Of a DNA stretch of 64,000 nucleotides, positions 11,790-24,604 are shown piece by piece. Both the position numbers and the translations under genes were made by a program. Numbering within the stretch: the stretch's first letter is position 1; the number at the start of each line of letters is the position of its first letter. This DNA comes from Lepeophtheirus salmonis (taxonomy: Eukaryota; Arthropoda; Copepoda; Siphonostomatoida; Caligidae): NCBI RefSeq assembly GCF_016086655.4, contig NC_052131.2, forward strand, positions 38,193,705-38,257,704, given 5' to 3'. The notes below the pieces were generated by a model that saw only the letters and a program-made list of their open reading frames with translations, was not told where the DNA came from and ran no database searches.

Positions 11790-14740
11790 GTGTGTTATTA
11801 TTTTCGTGAAAAAAAAAAAAAAAAAATCTTTGGGAATCCGTTACCATGAAACCAAAAATGATTCAAACAAAATAATAATAATAAGTGAAATGAGGAGACA
11901 GCTGCAAGCTCTACAAACAAATAACAACTCTACTTAAGAAGAAGGGAAAAAAACACGATATATACATATATATACGATACATGTTATAGTAATTCCAAGC
12001 AAATTATGATATATTTTCCAAAAGAGGGGTCAATGTATGTCTCACCACTCTTTTAATTATATTGTCAACAGGTTGTTCTTGAAATTCGAAAATCGGGGAA
12101 ATATAGAGTATGAGTATGACATTAATATCAGACAACAAAAGCCGTTTTTTAAGGTACATTTGTCAAAAGTTGTACTTCGTTCCGTAACTACAGGAAGTAT
12201 TAAGAAGGTGTAACCTCCTAATATGATGATTCCCCCCTCCTCCAGCTGAAATATAAACATTACTTATAGGTCTACATTCTAAATTATTGTGTTAAACAAT
12301 CATGTATTTTTCCATGTACTCTCTAGATCAGCAGGGAATATTTCAAATTTTTACAAATTCGAATAAGTTTGGGAACCAAAGAATTTTTAAATTCCTATAA
12401 CTTGTGATAAAAGTTGGTTTCATTTTCCATCTTGCTCGTTTTTTATGAATTGGCAAACTGAAGAGTTAATTTTCTTTGTCTAAGCTGTTGTCATTATTAT
12501 TTCATTCTTGTGGAGTGAACTTCCTTTTCTACTACATTCAAGCTATCATTGATATATAAAAAAGCAGATTGAATATTTGCGTGCTTTGATATACGTAACA
12601 GATGGAGAGTAACTCTGAGGATTGTTGTGTAGTAATAATTGTAAGTCCTTGTTGGATTCAGAGTAGAATTGAGGATAGATATCGGAATATTTCTTGCCTA
12701 TCTCCTTGTTTATTTCCATCTCTCCCTTCGTCACAGTATCCTGTAGATGATATAATGAAACATGACAATTAAGTTCCTCTCCTAAACATTTTTCAAATTC
12801 TCAGGGTTACAATGTTGATTTTTTCTTTCTTAATATGCCCGAAATGCTACCAAATAGTATCACTAGAGATAATTCTCAAGCTAGTCTACCGGCAAAGTAA
12901 AATCCTAGTCATGGTTTGGCCCCTTCTATAGTTTGGAGTGTCCCTCCTTTCATATAAGTCTTGTTACAGAACCTGTAGTACATCTATCGGTTATTGCGGT
13001 TGCGTTTCAAGATAGATTGGTCATTTTGGAGTGATTAAAACATGGATTGTAGCATGCAATCCAATACATCACACATATGGGTACTGTGTTGTGATTATAT
13101 CTGTCTGGTAGCTCTATCACTTCTTGTAGATTCTGTTCTTAAACTGCTAGATCCGGTCAAACATAAACCGAGGCCCAGACCAGTGAAATGAAAGAAGTAA
13201 TACTTCTATTGACTATTAAGCAAGTGCAACTTTGATATTAGTAAATCGAGAACGTTAATGGTATTCATTTATCGTTTTTTTGAACGGAGTACCTTTATTG
13301 AGGATTTCAACCTTTCCTACTCAAAAAAAAAAAAAAAAAAAAAAAAATAAGGTCTAAAATTAACTGGTAGATAGGTAATAACGTCATTTTCTCGGTGTGT
13401 TGGCTTATAAACTTACATAGATGTAATTGTCCATTTACTAGATTATTTTTATTTATTTTCTGGCTAGTTTACTTTTTATGCTGCAATCGATATCTCTAGT
13501 AATTTATTGTATACATATTGGCTCAATCTTTGGGACAAATGGGTACATTTTCTTAGATTATTTATTTCATGCTCCTTCAAAGTAACAATGTATTGCCATA
13601 ATTAAATTGTAATAATATGAGAATGGCAAGGGAAATCCTTACCCAATAAGAAAGAGAAACTGTCCTTCAATATTTAGACCAATTCTACTTTTTCAGATTG
13701 AGGAAATCAAAATATTTTTGCATCATGATCCACCCATACATTTATTGCTTAAACACGCATATTTAATAAAACTTCCTTTAAATCTGTTAAATAATCAGGT
13801 TATAATTCGTCAATTGATTCAAAGAATGTTTTGACTGATGACAAACGCATGGCTTGAGGAAAGGAATAAAGATATGAGTGCAAGATTTGATTTATATTCA
13901 AGTAAACAAGGAAATGCATTGTTGATACAATGTTTCTAAACACATCTGAATTCTTCATTGTTTTGTAATTAATAAAAAAGGAACGGATAAGGAGGTTACT
14001 TATGAAGTTCCTTTTCTACAGAAATGTGTCCAGTAGTTCTTTATTTTTACACTTCGTCAAATACATAAAAGATTTACTTACATATAATTTAATAACATAA
14101 ACTCTTCCTTTTTTTCACGCAAGGTAGGGAACTTGTCGGCCATTTATATATATATTTTTTTTTTAATTTGACACTGTATCTTTGATGTCCACTTTTTTCC
14201 AGTATTCGTTAGTAGAATACAATTAAATAAAAAAATGATCTAAAACGAGTACCAAACTTTTTGGAGTAACAACCTGAAGATGTTTTCATTTTTATTTTCC
14301 ATAGTTATTACCATTATTTCTTCATTGGTGAGAAGGGCAACATATTTGTTAGTTTAAAGTGCATGTTCTCAGGAAAGATAAAGGGTTACACTGAAGACTA
14401 GTTGGGGAGTTATAAGTAGCCTTTTGTCGTTCCAGTACAGTCTTAGGACCGTTACTAGCGTCTTTTGGACAAGTCCTTAGGACAGTCAGTCCTTGGGACT
14501 GGTCCTCAACTGTCGGTCCTTTGAATTTTTTCATAAAAATATCGATGATTTACAAAACCAAATACGAAATATGAGATGTGTATTAAGGTCATTGCACAAA
14601 ACTTGCCAAAAATATTTATTCTTTCATTATAATGCGATATTTAACTAACCTATTATATTTTCACTTAGTTATATAATTTATTCTATTATACCGAGTTCTC
14701 CATTAAAATCTAAACACTTTAAGCTCTCTTAATCATTAAT
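11790..14740. other. AT-rich spacer with one weak exon candidate
   Basis: Holds a poly(A) tract at 13322-13346 and a GGTCC-rich patch at 14440-14520. Apart from the exon candidate at 12590-12747 I see nothing that supports a gene. Confidence 0.4.
12590..12747 (-). CDS. Weak internal-exon candidate
   Basis: A strong acceptor-like sequence (ATATCATCTACAG) at the 5' side is followed by about 50 open codons of protein-like composition, including EINKEIGKKYSDIYPQFY and NPQSYSPSVTYIKAR. The only in-frame donor I find is the poor GTATATC near 12593. A second acceptor-like site with open frame at 12246-12057 on the same strand is out of phase with that donor. No family is recognised. Confidence 0.2.
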
Positions 14741-14750
14741 GTAGCAATCC

Positions 14751-14960
14751 TTAACGGCAATGAGGGTTTCCAGGCGGCAGCAGAAGACCTGTTACCTCTT
14801 GCGAATGTAAGTCATGGCGTCGCAGTCCTGTCTGACAGTGGCATGGTGACCTCTGTGATTGGATGAAGGACATTGCAGGGCTTCCTCTCGACATGCGCCC
14901 GCCATTAGGGCTGTAGGTGGACATAAGTGTCACTTTTCCTAAAATTAAAATGCCAAAAAT
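14751..14960 (-). mobile_element. Mariner C-terminal fragment
   Basis: Minus-strand translation gives HHATVRQDCDAMTYIRKR, a stop, then QVFCCRLETLIAV, matching the tail of the same family as the fragment at 28790-29010 (HWNAITEDYIKSGYQAFRRRL). Short and frameshifted. Confidence 0.6.
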
Positions 14961-14964
14961 CAAT

Positions 14965-16720
14965 GGGATTTAATCATTTTAAGACTTGGTTAGATTTTTT
15001 TTGGAGCGATCTGGGCCGAAATTTCGATTATAAAAGATATTTTTATCAAATTTATTTTCTAACTAACATCATTTTTTGTTGAAACCGATCATGACCGGTC
15101 CAGATCGAACTTGGACAGAATAAGTTCAGTCTTAGGAAAATTATTCCTGTCCCAGATCCATCTACGATTTTCAGACCAAAACTCAGTACAAGTATTTATT
15201 TTTTCAAACTGTTGGACTATTTTCATAGAATAGAAATTGTGCACAGTTTTAAAAAAACTCATTCGACATCAACCAATCAACCTTTAGAAAACTATAAGGA
15301 GGGTAAGAGCAGTAGAAATTTGAAGACTTGCAAAATACAATATAGTTTAAATTTTTATGATATTGATCGATTTTATTTCTGAAAATTTCATGTTTGATAT
15401 TATTAACAAATACGAATTTGTAGTAATCCTTATCAGTAGCTGTTTAAACTTTAACTAGGCCTTTGATTATGTTATCTGCCACACTATAATGTTTTCTTTT
15501 TACAATTACTAAGGTATTTTATACTACAAATATCATAGTCTAACTTTACCATCGTTGAACACTGCTAGGAGGTCCAATATTCGATCCACAAGTGTTCTAG
15601 ACCGAAAGGGATCTTGGGCCTATTTGTATGTGCAGCATATTTGGCTAGCTGTAATTTACTCATATTTAAATCTATTTTAAATAGTCCGACTGGACAAGAG
15701 ATGTCATCAAAAGGAACTCCGCTATTGACATTGAAACGTTGTAGGAATCTCTAATACGCACTATAACTAATTTAATGATATTTTACATAATATTTTCTAT
15801 AATGTCAATCCACAGAATGTACAATTCCTACCGTCTTCTTTCTCTTTTCTTCTTTTTCATAGTGCTTCCCTTAATTTGGCCTATTTATTTCCCATTATAC
15901 GTTCGTAGAAACTTGTCTTTTGTGTTACATCTCGAGTTAAAGTTTGCCGGTTTATCAAATCCCAATAGCTGAAGAATACTGTGTGAAATAGATCTCCAGG
16001 ATTCAGTCATCTTCTTCCAATATTATCCACCCCTAGTATACGATTTGAATAATTTTATAGGCTTTGATATCATATAAATCTGCGGTTATCAAACTCTCGG
16101 AAATTGTGGCCTTCTTGTTAAGATGAAAATCATTGCGTTATTTATAAACTACAAATAATAAATCTATCTTTTGTTTTCTCTACATTTTGAAAAGGAATTC
16201 ATTCTTTATCATTTTCTACTGTAATAAAATGATAGGATAAGTTATAACGATTGATTGCTGTCCCATATATGTTGGTACATAAGTGAATATACTATAAGTA
16301 ATAACTACAAGACCCGTGAAATGTGTTTAAGCGTTGAGTCATACGAGTTCATTGACTCAAATATTTCATTATCGAAGTATTTTAAACTTTCATTATCTGC
16401 ATAATTTATGGTCCTAATTATATTTCAGTTTAACGTATGAAAAGGTCAATTCGACAAGAAATGTTAACAAATAACTAGCTATCTTATTAAAAAAAAAATA
16501 TTTTTTTGTACAGTGTGCTTAACCAAATCCTACGATTTTGGATAGTTAGATTTAAATCAACTTCATCATCCATGTACTTGGCAAGCCGTTATTATTTACT
16601 CATCTCTATTATGAATTTTTTTCAGAGGTTAAGAGTCATTTTCTTGCAATGTTCCAATGAACAATGTTGTAAAACACATAATTAGTTGTCGATGGCTTAG
16701 GAAAACATTTTTCTTGTCAA
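14965..16720. other. AT-rich spacer
   Basis: No gene recognised. A short stretch at 15080-15150 is rich in GGTCC/GGACC words. The open frame at 15775-15972 is hydrophobic but AT-driven, with no supporting signals. Confidence 0.45.
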
Positions 16721-16729
16721 AAATATGAG

Positions 16730-17440
16730 CACACTGTACGGCACGAGGATTGAGATCACAGTAGTCCTCCAATCAGGATTGTCTCAGTAGGTCATTTGGG
16801 GCCTGGAGGAAGACGATCTACAATGTATTCATACGGTTGAAGGTCGAGAAGACACTCTCCAGGAGCAGGCAGGAAATCCTCCATTTCCGTAAACTACCTG
16901 AAGTCGGACTTCGGGGGAAAGCTGAATTCCTCAATTGTTGACATGGCCAGGTAAATGAACAAGTTCCCATATGTGGTATCCAGTGTAAAAAAGGTCCTTA
17001 ACAACCTTAAGAGAACTTGTGGACTCATTGTGATATTTTTATGAAATCGTTAGTGTTGATCCAGTCTTTAACAGGGCGAATGATCGAATAGTGACATGTG
17101 GTGATGTAGCAGAGGAACACCGATATGTCTCCACCGCCAAAGATTCTGCTGAAGGGATGATTTTAGGCCTGGTTTCATCCAATGGGAAACCCATGAATCC
17201 CGTGTGGCTCACTTAAGGATACAGGCTGATGATTACGTCAAAATTCTGGACACCAAAGTTCTCTCATTGATAAAATCCATCTTTGGTAATTCTTCCTGGG
17301 TATTCTAACAGCAAGGGTTACATGCCCAAACCAAAAAAAAAACCTGGAAGTGGCTCCAGGCCAACATGCACCTCTGGCCAAAGGACTTCTGGCGCAACAG
17401 ATCCCATACTTCCATACTTTGTGTATTAAAGTGGGTAAAT
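16730..17440 (+). mobile_element. Degenerate mariner transposon
   Basis: Most of a transposase can be followed across frames: a basic DNA-binding part, then VKKVLNNLKRTCGLI, FNRANDRIVTCGDVAEEHRY, DSAEGMILGLVSSNGKPMNP, ADDYVKILDTKVLSLIKS, and WLQANMHLWPKDFW. It retains the order expected of a mariner catalytic domain but has stops and frameshifts throughout. It abuts an oppositely oriented fragment at 17520. Confidence 0.8.
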
Positions 17441-17519
17441 AATAACTGTTGGCCCGATAAATAGTATCAAGAGTATTTGTGTAATATAATTGTACATTAT
17501 AATATCAACATTTTTTTCT

Positions 17520-17880
17520 GAAAATGTCCTTCTTTTGAGGCTACCAGGGCCTTCTGTCTTTGACTGAAGGCCTTTTACACATTGATAAAGAAGTAGTCAT
17601 TTGACATATCAGTCCCCTCTTTCTCTACGGATACCTTCACAGAATCAACATTACGGTGTGGGACTTTGGGGGCCTTGCTCTCTACAAAGTGCAATATTCA
17701 ATAGAGGAGTGGCGAGAAGTGCAGTAATAAAGGGGCTACAAGCTTGGAGACCATACATCGGCGAGGTTTTTTTTTACACCAAGATTGAGTTGTTATACCA
17801 TTAGAGCCTGGTGGTTAGTCTTGTTGCAAGCAGTAATTTCCTTTGGGGGTAGATGATATCCAACCAGTGCTTTGCAACCT
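17520..17880 (-). mobile_element. Mariner C-terminal fragment, opposite strand
   Basis: Minus-strand reading gives ESKAPKVPHRNVDSVKVSVE followed by TDMSNDYFFINV, a stop, and KAFSQRQKALVASKEG, a mariner tail with one in-frame stop. The plus strand around 17550-17575 shows GGCCTTC and GAAGGCC as a short hairpin. The 100-codon open frame just beyond (18189-17887) may be part of the same insertion, but I cannot assign it. Confidence 0.6.
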
Positions 17881-18344
17881 CTTTTTTCACCTTAGGATAG
17901 GCAAGATTTCAATTTCAAAACCCACGCCAGTCAAGAAGTCGGTGTCCTCCTTTACAGAGTGATGGGTGTAGAGAACATTTGCAAATTTGTCGTTTTTTGC
18001 CACCATTTTCATTTTTTGTTGACGTATCGCAATCAACAATACAGAGTATGGAAGCTGATAAATATAAAAACAATTTCGTGCTATTACTCCTGCATCGATT
18101 GAATGTAAAAATTGCACAATGGAGTTCTTTTTAACGGTGTACAATTTGCTTTCGCACACTGTAGAGTATAAATTTTGTTCTAAAAACATTAATTATTTAT
18201 AGGGGGTCCCTGTAAATGATAAATGTTACCGTGGGTAGGTCCTTAAGATTAGAAACTTTTGCCTTCAAAATCTTCTTTTTTATTATTATAACCAGTATTA
18301 CAGTTTGCAAGCATTTTTGTCAGTAATGTATCGTAAAAGAAACA

Positions 18345-18600
18345 ACAAAGAAAGGTCCAATTATCCTGGCTCACAAAAGGTCAAAATGGTCACAATTTTG
18401 AAAAATTATGCATATGAAAAAAATATCACTGAGATTGGAAATGATTTAGGCTGTTCCCGAAGCATTTTTACGCAGCGGGAGGACGATAAAGTCTCCAAAA
18501 GGATCAGGAACAAGACTGTAAGAAATGATCAGCATGTAGAAAGGTTGAGGCTGTAATTTCATAAAAACATACAAAACGAACCTCTCTGACCAAGGGAGAC
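18345..18600 (+). mobile_element. Mariner-type DNA-binding fragment
   Basis: The open frame reads KMVTILKNYAYEKNITEIGN then DLGCSRSIF and SKRIRNKTVRNDQHVERL, which resembles a transposase helix-turn-helix plus its basic linker. The nucleotide word AGGATCAGGAACAAG also occurs on the minus strand near 20835, in a related fragment. Probably the start of the element whose tail is at 19300-19490. Confidence 0.45.
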
Positions 18601-19284
18601 TGGCTATTCGACTTTGCCAAGTATATGGAGATCCTCGAAACAAAGTTCTTTCCATAAGGTTTCGAGTAGTATGCGACAGCTTTGATCTGTCATTAAGATG
18701 AGGAAGGTTACAAAAAGGTAACCGTATTCAAATGTACAACAAAAAGGACGCCTCAGCTTTCATTCATTAAGTTATTGGCCTCCCTGTAGTATAGATATGT
18801 CTCTCTTTTGACTTTGCTGTTTAGGGTGGCTCAAACGAATGCTCTCTTGGGGGAATTTCAATTCCAAGGCCACACTAAACTCTACCAAAAACGAAGTATG
18901 ATCTCATCTACAGGGTGTGCAATCTATCTATGCTCCCACTTTAGTGCGCTCTCTTGGACAAACGTGGACCCTTACACAGTTTATTTATTTGTGAGATAAC
19001 TTATTTAAACTTGTGTTAGTTGGAAAAAGTAAAACAATTTAGTTGTCCCAATATTTGGAAAAGGCACAGAGCCCTCCTTGGAACCTACACCCGGAGTGAC
19101 AACATAATAATTACCTGGACATGCTAGAGACCAAGGTGAAGCACTTAATTGACATAGAACCAATTGGATGCCATACATATGGCAGCAGGACTCATCTCCC
19201 TTCCACACCTCGAAAAAAGTATGAAATGGTTACAAGACAATTTTCACGACTTTATCTCGACGTACTTTTAGCTTCCAAACTTGT

Positions 19285-19490
19285 GGTACCTGAATCTGAT
19301 TGTTTTTTGTACTTTGTACGATCGAAAGACAAACCAACGGAACCCTTTGGAACACCAAAAACGAACTTATTCGTCACATCAAAAAAGAATTCAAGGATTT
19401 CCAAAGAAATAAGATGGCGAAGGCCTACTCGCGCTTTTGGCCTCGTAAAGATACAGTAATTGAGGCTGGAGGTGATTTTATTAATTAAAA
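19285..19490 (+). mobile_element. Mariner C-terminal fragment
   Basis: Open frame NTKNELIRHIKKEFKDF, then RNKMAKAYSRFWPRKDTVIE and AGGDFIN, with the classic mariner ending (R-x-x-x-x-I-E-A-G-G-x-F). Stops follow immediately. The spacing from 18345 suits an interrupted single element. Confidence 0.6.
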
Positions 19491-19499
19491 TAATTTTAG

Positions 19500-22400
19500 C
19501 GGAATAGATAGCTTGCACATACTATAAAACTAAACTTCATCAAGACCAGTTCCTCGAACTTTGATCTTGGATTTAAAGCTGTGATTACTGCCAATGACTG
19601 ATATATTGAATGAAACTTGCCACTACCACTTGACATCTGAAATATAATCTAAAAATTATAAGGCATTTTCATGATCAATACTTACACTACTTATTTATAT
19701 TGATCATGCTGATTATGCTCAATATTAAGCGCCAATCCCAGTAGAATAGCCAGTGCCATTTTTATTTTTATTATTATTCCAATTCGTATATAATAAAATG
19801 TATCCCATATTCTGGAGGGGACTTTTTTAATTAAGGCAACGTATATTTCATAATATAATTTATTTATAAATGTAATAATTTTTATAGCCTTTTCTAGAAA
19901 TTGTATACCTTTTAATTTAAAACAAAGTATATCTGGCATGAGGCCCCTGGTCAATAGCAGAGCCTGGGGCAAGTGCCCCTTAAATCCACCCAAAATAGAC
20001 TCACGTAGTAGCAGAAGCTTAACCTATTTATGACATTATTCCACGTACCACAGCTTGAGACCCACTGATAAATATGCGTGTTTAGAGTATTATTACACGT
20101 TGCCTGTTGATTTTTATTAGCCTTACTTTTAATACGAGTACATGAGTGATTAATTTGTAATCCCAAAGGAATAATATATAATTCATATAACCATGAGCAT
20201 GTTGAGAAGTGTTTGTACAAATAAAAGTTTGACACTTTTTTATCATACATATGTCGGTCATAAAATAATATTTGAATCTCTAAATACTCTAGGATTTTAT
20301 ATCATATATGCTAAGAAACGCTTAAATATGGTCTTTTTTAATTAAAATTTAGAATTAAAGCAGTATCCATGGTTACTTTTAACTATGTACATATCAATTT
20401 TATGAATCTGAGCCTTGTGTTTGGATAGGCAATATTTTACTGGGAAGTTCCGCTAAAATATTTAAAATTTCCATGAGTATTCTTCATCAATGGATTGTTT
20501 ACTAATGACGTCATTATCTTGGAAGTCGATAGTATTAAAATTGTAAGTCTCCAAATTTTTATAGCAATACAAATCCTAGTTCATATTTGTGAAAAACAAA
20601 GTCGAAGGGAGACACATCTGGGCTGCAGGGAAGTCATTACTCCTTATTAAAAAAGGCCAGGCACTGTTTTTGATATAATATTGGGTGATGTTGGCTACAT
20701 GTAACATAGCTTCCACTGAAGAAAATATATACATACTTGGTCCTATTTAGCTATTTCCCATGCCAGAAATTATAGTCTTCCATGTTTTGTTTTTCTAAAA
20801 ATGCAGCTCAGCCGCTCTCACAGACTTGTTCCTGATCCTCTTGGGAACGTCAACAGTGGTCCATTTGAATGGTTGAGACTATGGTGATTTGGGAATGACC
20901 TACCTCGCTGGAGATACTCCTACCACGTGCGTAAGAATTGCAAACCTTTTGGCTTATTGTAAGCTTGGATAACTGGATATCTTTTTGATTTTACAATAAC
21001 TTATTAGTGAAATTTGCAGCAAAATTTAATGATAATAATGGGCTAAACAAATTAAAATGTGGAATTTTTAAGGCAAAAGGCACAAAAATTCTAAAGTGGT
21101 TAAGTGACGATCCTGTATATTTAATTTGGTCTCAATGTTGATGTTTAGATCTTGATATTTTTTAGGTGATACACCATAAGATTACAATATTTTATCCATG
21201 TCAAACGTCTGAAAATTACCTATTATAACACCAAAAAAAACTTGCATGCATGTTGGCGGTAACATGCCAAAAATGACAGGATATTGCTGCAATTTTGCAA
21301 ATATCATTTTCTTAATGCCCTTCAGAAAAAAAAGGCTACAGATAGCGTAATCAAAAAAAAGTTAACCCCCAAAAATGGGATACTTTTTACTTAACCGGGT
21401 ATTAATTAAATTTTAAAGCACATTTTTTAATGTTTTTTTAGATGTATTCTGAATGGCTATCTAAAAGTTTTGTAAATAATAACTATTCAAATGTTATTGC
21501 TCTATGGTTACAAAAAAATATAGTTTTCAAATAAGACTCTAAATGCATTTTTGAGAAACACAACGAAATCTACAATCAGACCACATGCATGCTGCGTGCC
21601 AATTGCAAAGTGTTAGAAATTTATAAGGAATTAATCGTATTCTGGTTAATTGTACATCTAATAAATAGACCGTGTTATGGGATGAGAGAATATTTTCTCT
21701 GCTTTTACTGCTTAAAGTACCCATAATTTATTGGCATTCAATATGATTTTATTGCCAAATAACTTTTAGCTTCCATGTTTGCCTAACATCAACCAATAGG
21801 TACAAAATTTGAGAGTCATCCTCAAGAAAATGATGCACTGAGGTATTGAAAAAAAGGAAAAATATCAACAAAAAAAAAATTGTGCATCACATAGGCATGC
21901 ACTCCAATAGTTTATAGGCATATTTCACTATATTATAGACATTGTATTCAAATTTTTGAGATACCCAAAAATGTTAACTCTACCGAGCGCTCATTCTAGT
22001 TGGCTATTGTGTTGACGTGCCATATATCAAGATACCGCCAATTGCAATTAAAATAGTAAAAGTTATTGATCAGTTATATAAAAAGAAAGATTAAATAGAT
22101 TTTTTTTGAAAGTATCATCCATCAAATAGGTGACCAGAAGATTCGCTTTAGGAAGTTTCACCCTCATATATATACTACAGCCGTACTCGTTCTTTTGAAC
22201 GATGTTAATTTCATCGAGTGTCATCTTAGCAACATTCATTTGAGCGAGCTTCTTTTCGGCGTTGTTCATTTCAGCGACATTTTCATATAGTAAACCATAC
22301 AAGATAAAAGACGTTATTTTTAAGACTGATCACTCACCAGAGCTGTGATCCCTTCTGTGGAGGGATGAGTTTACAAAACTTATTGAGTGGGATGTCATTA

Positions 22401-23800
22401 AATACAAATTCGATAGGTACGTGCGGAGTAGGATCTTTAAAAAAGGATGCACATAATTTTCCTTTCCCAATGTTATGATAGTAAATCTTTGATTCATAAA
22501 CTATTTTTAACTTAGTTGAAAACTAAGTGTATTTCTTTCTTTTTATGAGAAGGCTTCTTGGGATTTTGAACGGATATTTTTAGATGTTCCTTTATCACTC
22601 TGTTAACTTCATTGGATGAAGAAATATTCAATATTCTTAATGGACAAAATCATCTACAAATAGTCGTTATAGTCTAAAAAATCTGTTGGTTTACAATATG
22701 AAAATGTCGCTGAAATTAACGATGTTGAAAAGAAGGGAGCCCAAATAAATACTTGTTCAATACTTTCAGTCTTTGTTAGGAACTATAAAAAAATATAAAA
22801 GTAAGACTCAGCAAGAGGCATCTAGTAAATTCAATATCACTAATAACAATTTCCTTTTACACCTAAACCATGATATGTTATTTCGTCTTCAATTTATAGT
22901 CAAAAATTATTTATTAGCCAAGTTTTTTGCTACAGTGGGGTTTATGCTTTATAGCTTTGAAAAGATTATTTTGGAAATAGTCATAATAGTCATCGGAGTT
23001 TGCTTCAAAAAGCTAATTGTCCAATATTACTCGTTGCCTTTTTTATTTAGTCGAGGAGACTCCTTGATCTATAGTATAGAAAGGTCAATTGAAGGATTTT
23101 TTTTTTTTTTTTTTTTTTTTGCTTTATGGCTATTTAACTTATTCCAAAAAGTAGTGATTTTATCTCTTTTTTTTTATTAATTCAGAGATCCATTTTAAAC
23201 CTTAAAATGGATGTGAAAATATATATTTTTGCCATTATATATACACATATGAGGGCGAAATATCCCAAAGCCACCAAATGAAGTCTCTAAAATATATATA
23301 TAATTCTTAGGTATCCCAATGCATCCCATGAATTATAATATGAAGCCCATAATTAAGGAAGTAGTTTGTTATATTTTTTTATTTTTCATAATAAGGTTTT
23401 GGGATATTTTTCCAAACATTTAACTTAAAAACAGAGTTGTAATTAATAATTAATTATCAAATACCTTCATGGTTATGGTGAAGTTATTGTTGTTTAGATA
23501 TCTTCTAGACTACGGGAGTTGTTGTGTAACGACAACATCATAACAACCACCTAGTATTGTGTTGTGCAACCCCCCCCATTCAATGTCTCTTTAAATCGAG
23601 TATAGGTCAGTTGGATATAACAGAGAGTTGTATATGTAATGAAGGAGAATATCCTAGATACCTTTTCTAATTAAGAAGAGTAATGTTACTATTTTGAACA
23701 CTCTCTATGAACCCCTTGTTTATGTTGAATTATTATAAATGTGGTTTGTCAACACAAAAACAATATTGAACACTAAAGAAATAAGAAATGTCCAATTTAT
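19500..23800. other. AT-rich spacer with minor repeat fragments
   Basis: No host gene recognised. Homopolymer T tracts occur at 23098-23120. The open frames at 22063-22302 (minus) and 22773-23180 (plus) are A/T-driven. A weak transposase relic is listed at 20810-20960. Confidence 0.45.
20810..20960 (-). mobile_element. Weak mariner-type fragment
   Basis: Minus strand contains VPKRIRNKSVRAAELHF, matching SKRIRNKTVRNDQHVE at 18500 in both protein and DNA (AGGATCAGGAACAAG shared). Only this short linker region is convincing. Confidence 0.35.
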
Positions 23801-23806
23801 TCCCCT

Positions 23807-24600
23807 ACTAGTAGTATTACCGGCATTGCCCGGAATTATTTGGCGTTGACGAGCCTACAAATTTTCTTTGATAAAATAAGCGATTATGTTTTTCTGGTGT
23901 TCCCCGGGACATTAAGAAATTAAATCAATTATGAACTCTTGTGCTTCAAATAAAACAAAATAAAACAAAAAACTATTAAGAAAAATTAAGAATGATTATT
24001 AGTGCATGTTTTGCAAACTTTTTTTAAAAGGAGATAGAGTAAGTTTGCCCGGGGTGGCTCGGAATATAAGGAAATTAAAATTAATTTCTGAACTCTTCTG
24101 TTCTATATGAATCAAAAATAGAAACTGTTAAATTCTAAGAATCATTCTCGCTCCATGATGGTTTGTATTTAAGATAAGAGAAGAAAAAATAATTCAAGTT
24201 AAACTATCGTTCGCTCATCTTTCATAAATCCATTGTTTTATTCTCTCTTCTTTATTTTTCCTTATAACCTTTTTTTTTTTTTTTATTTTTTTTTTTTTTT
24301 TTTTAATGTGCAAAGATGCATCCCAACGTGTAGCCAAAATAATTCCCATAATATTACGTTTTCATTTTTTATATGAAATAGTCGCTTGTTATTCAAAAAA
24401 TTGGCTTTTTATAAAAATATTATTTTGAGGCTGCTAAGTTCTTGAACGCCAAAAAATGTTTACCAGAACCGTTTTGGAGCCTTAAAAAGCTACATATAAA
24501 AATTAGCAAAATCCAGTCATTGCTTTGTGCGTGATTCCATGATAAACACACCCACATAAACGAAGACATTCGCATTTAATGTATAGATTAAGATAACTTA
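23807..24600 (+). repeat. RTE/SINE-like dispersed repeat, long copy
   Basis: Begins ACTAGTAGTATTACCGGCAT followed by TGCCCGG, a start seen in truncated RTE-type or SINE repeats, and ends near TTAATGTATAGATTAAG. The second half (from 24035) is homologous to 39120-39550: both share GTAAGTTTGCC, GAAATTAAAATTAAT, CTGAACTC, AATGTGCAAAGAT, and a tail of GTGATTC, CACAC, AGACATTC and GCATTTAAT/ACATTTAAT. Within this copy the CCCGG...GAAATTAAA...GAACTCTTC segment occurs twice, so it contains an internal duplication. Confidence 0.6.
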
Positions 24601-24604
24601 CCCC

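Noticed and set aside
12057..12246. Acceptor-like TTATATTTCAG followed by an open frame on the minus strand
   Set aside because: Out of phase with the only nearby exon candidate (12590-12747) and of hydrophobic, low-information content.
17887..18189. 100-codon open frame on the minus strand
   Set aside because: It has an ATG and fair composition but sits between mariner fragments and matches nothing I know; more likely part of a transposon insertion.
22773..23180. 135-codon open frame on the plus strand
   Set aside because: Rich in Phe/Leu/Ile from T-rich DNA, including a long poly-Phe run from a T tract; it lacks an ATG at its first codon and any domain.
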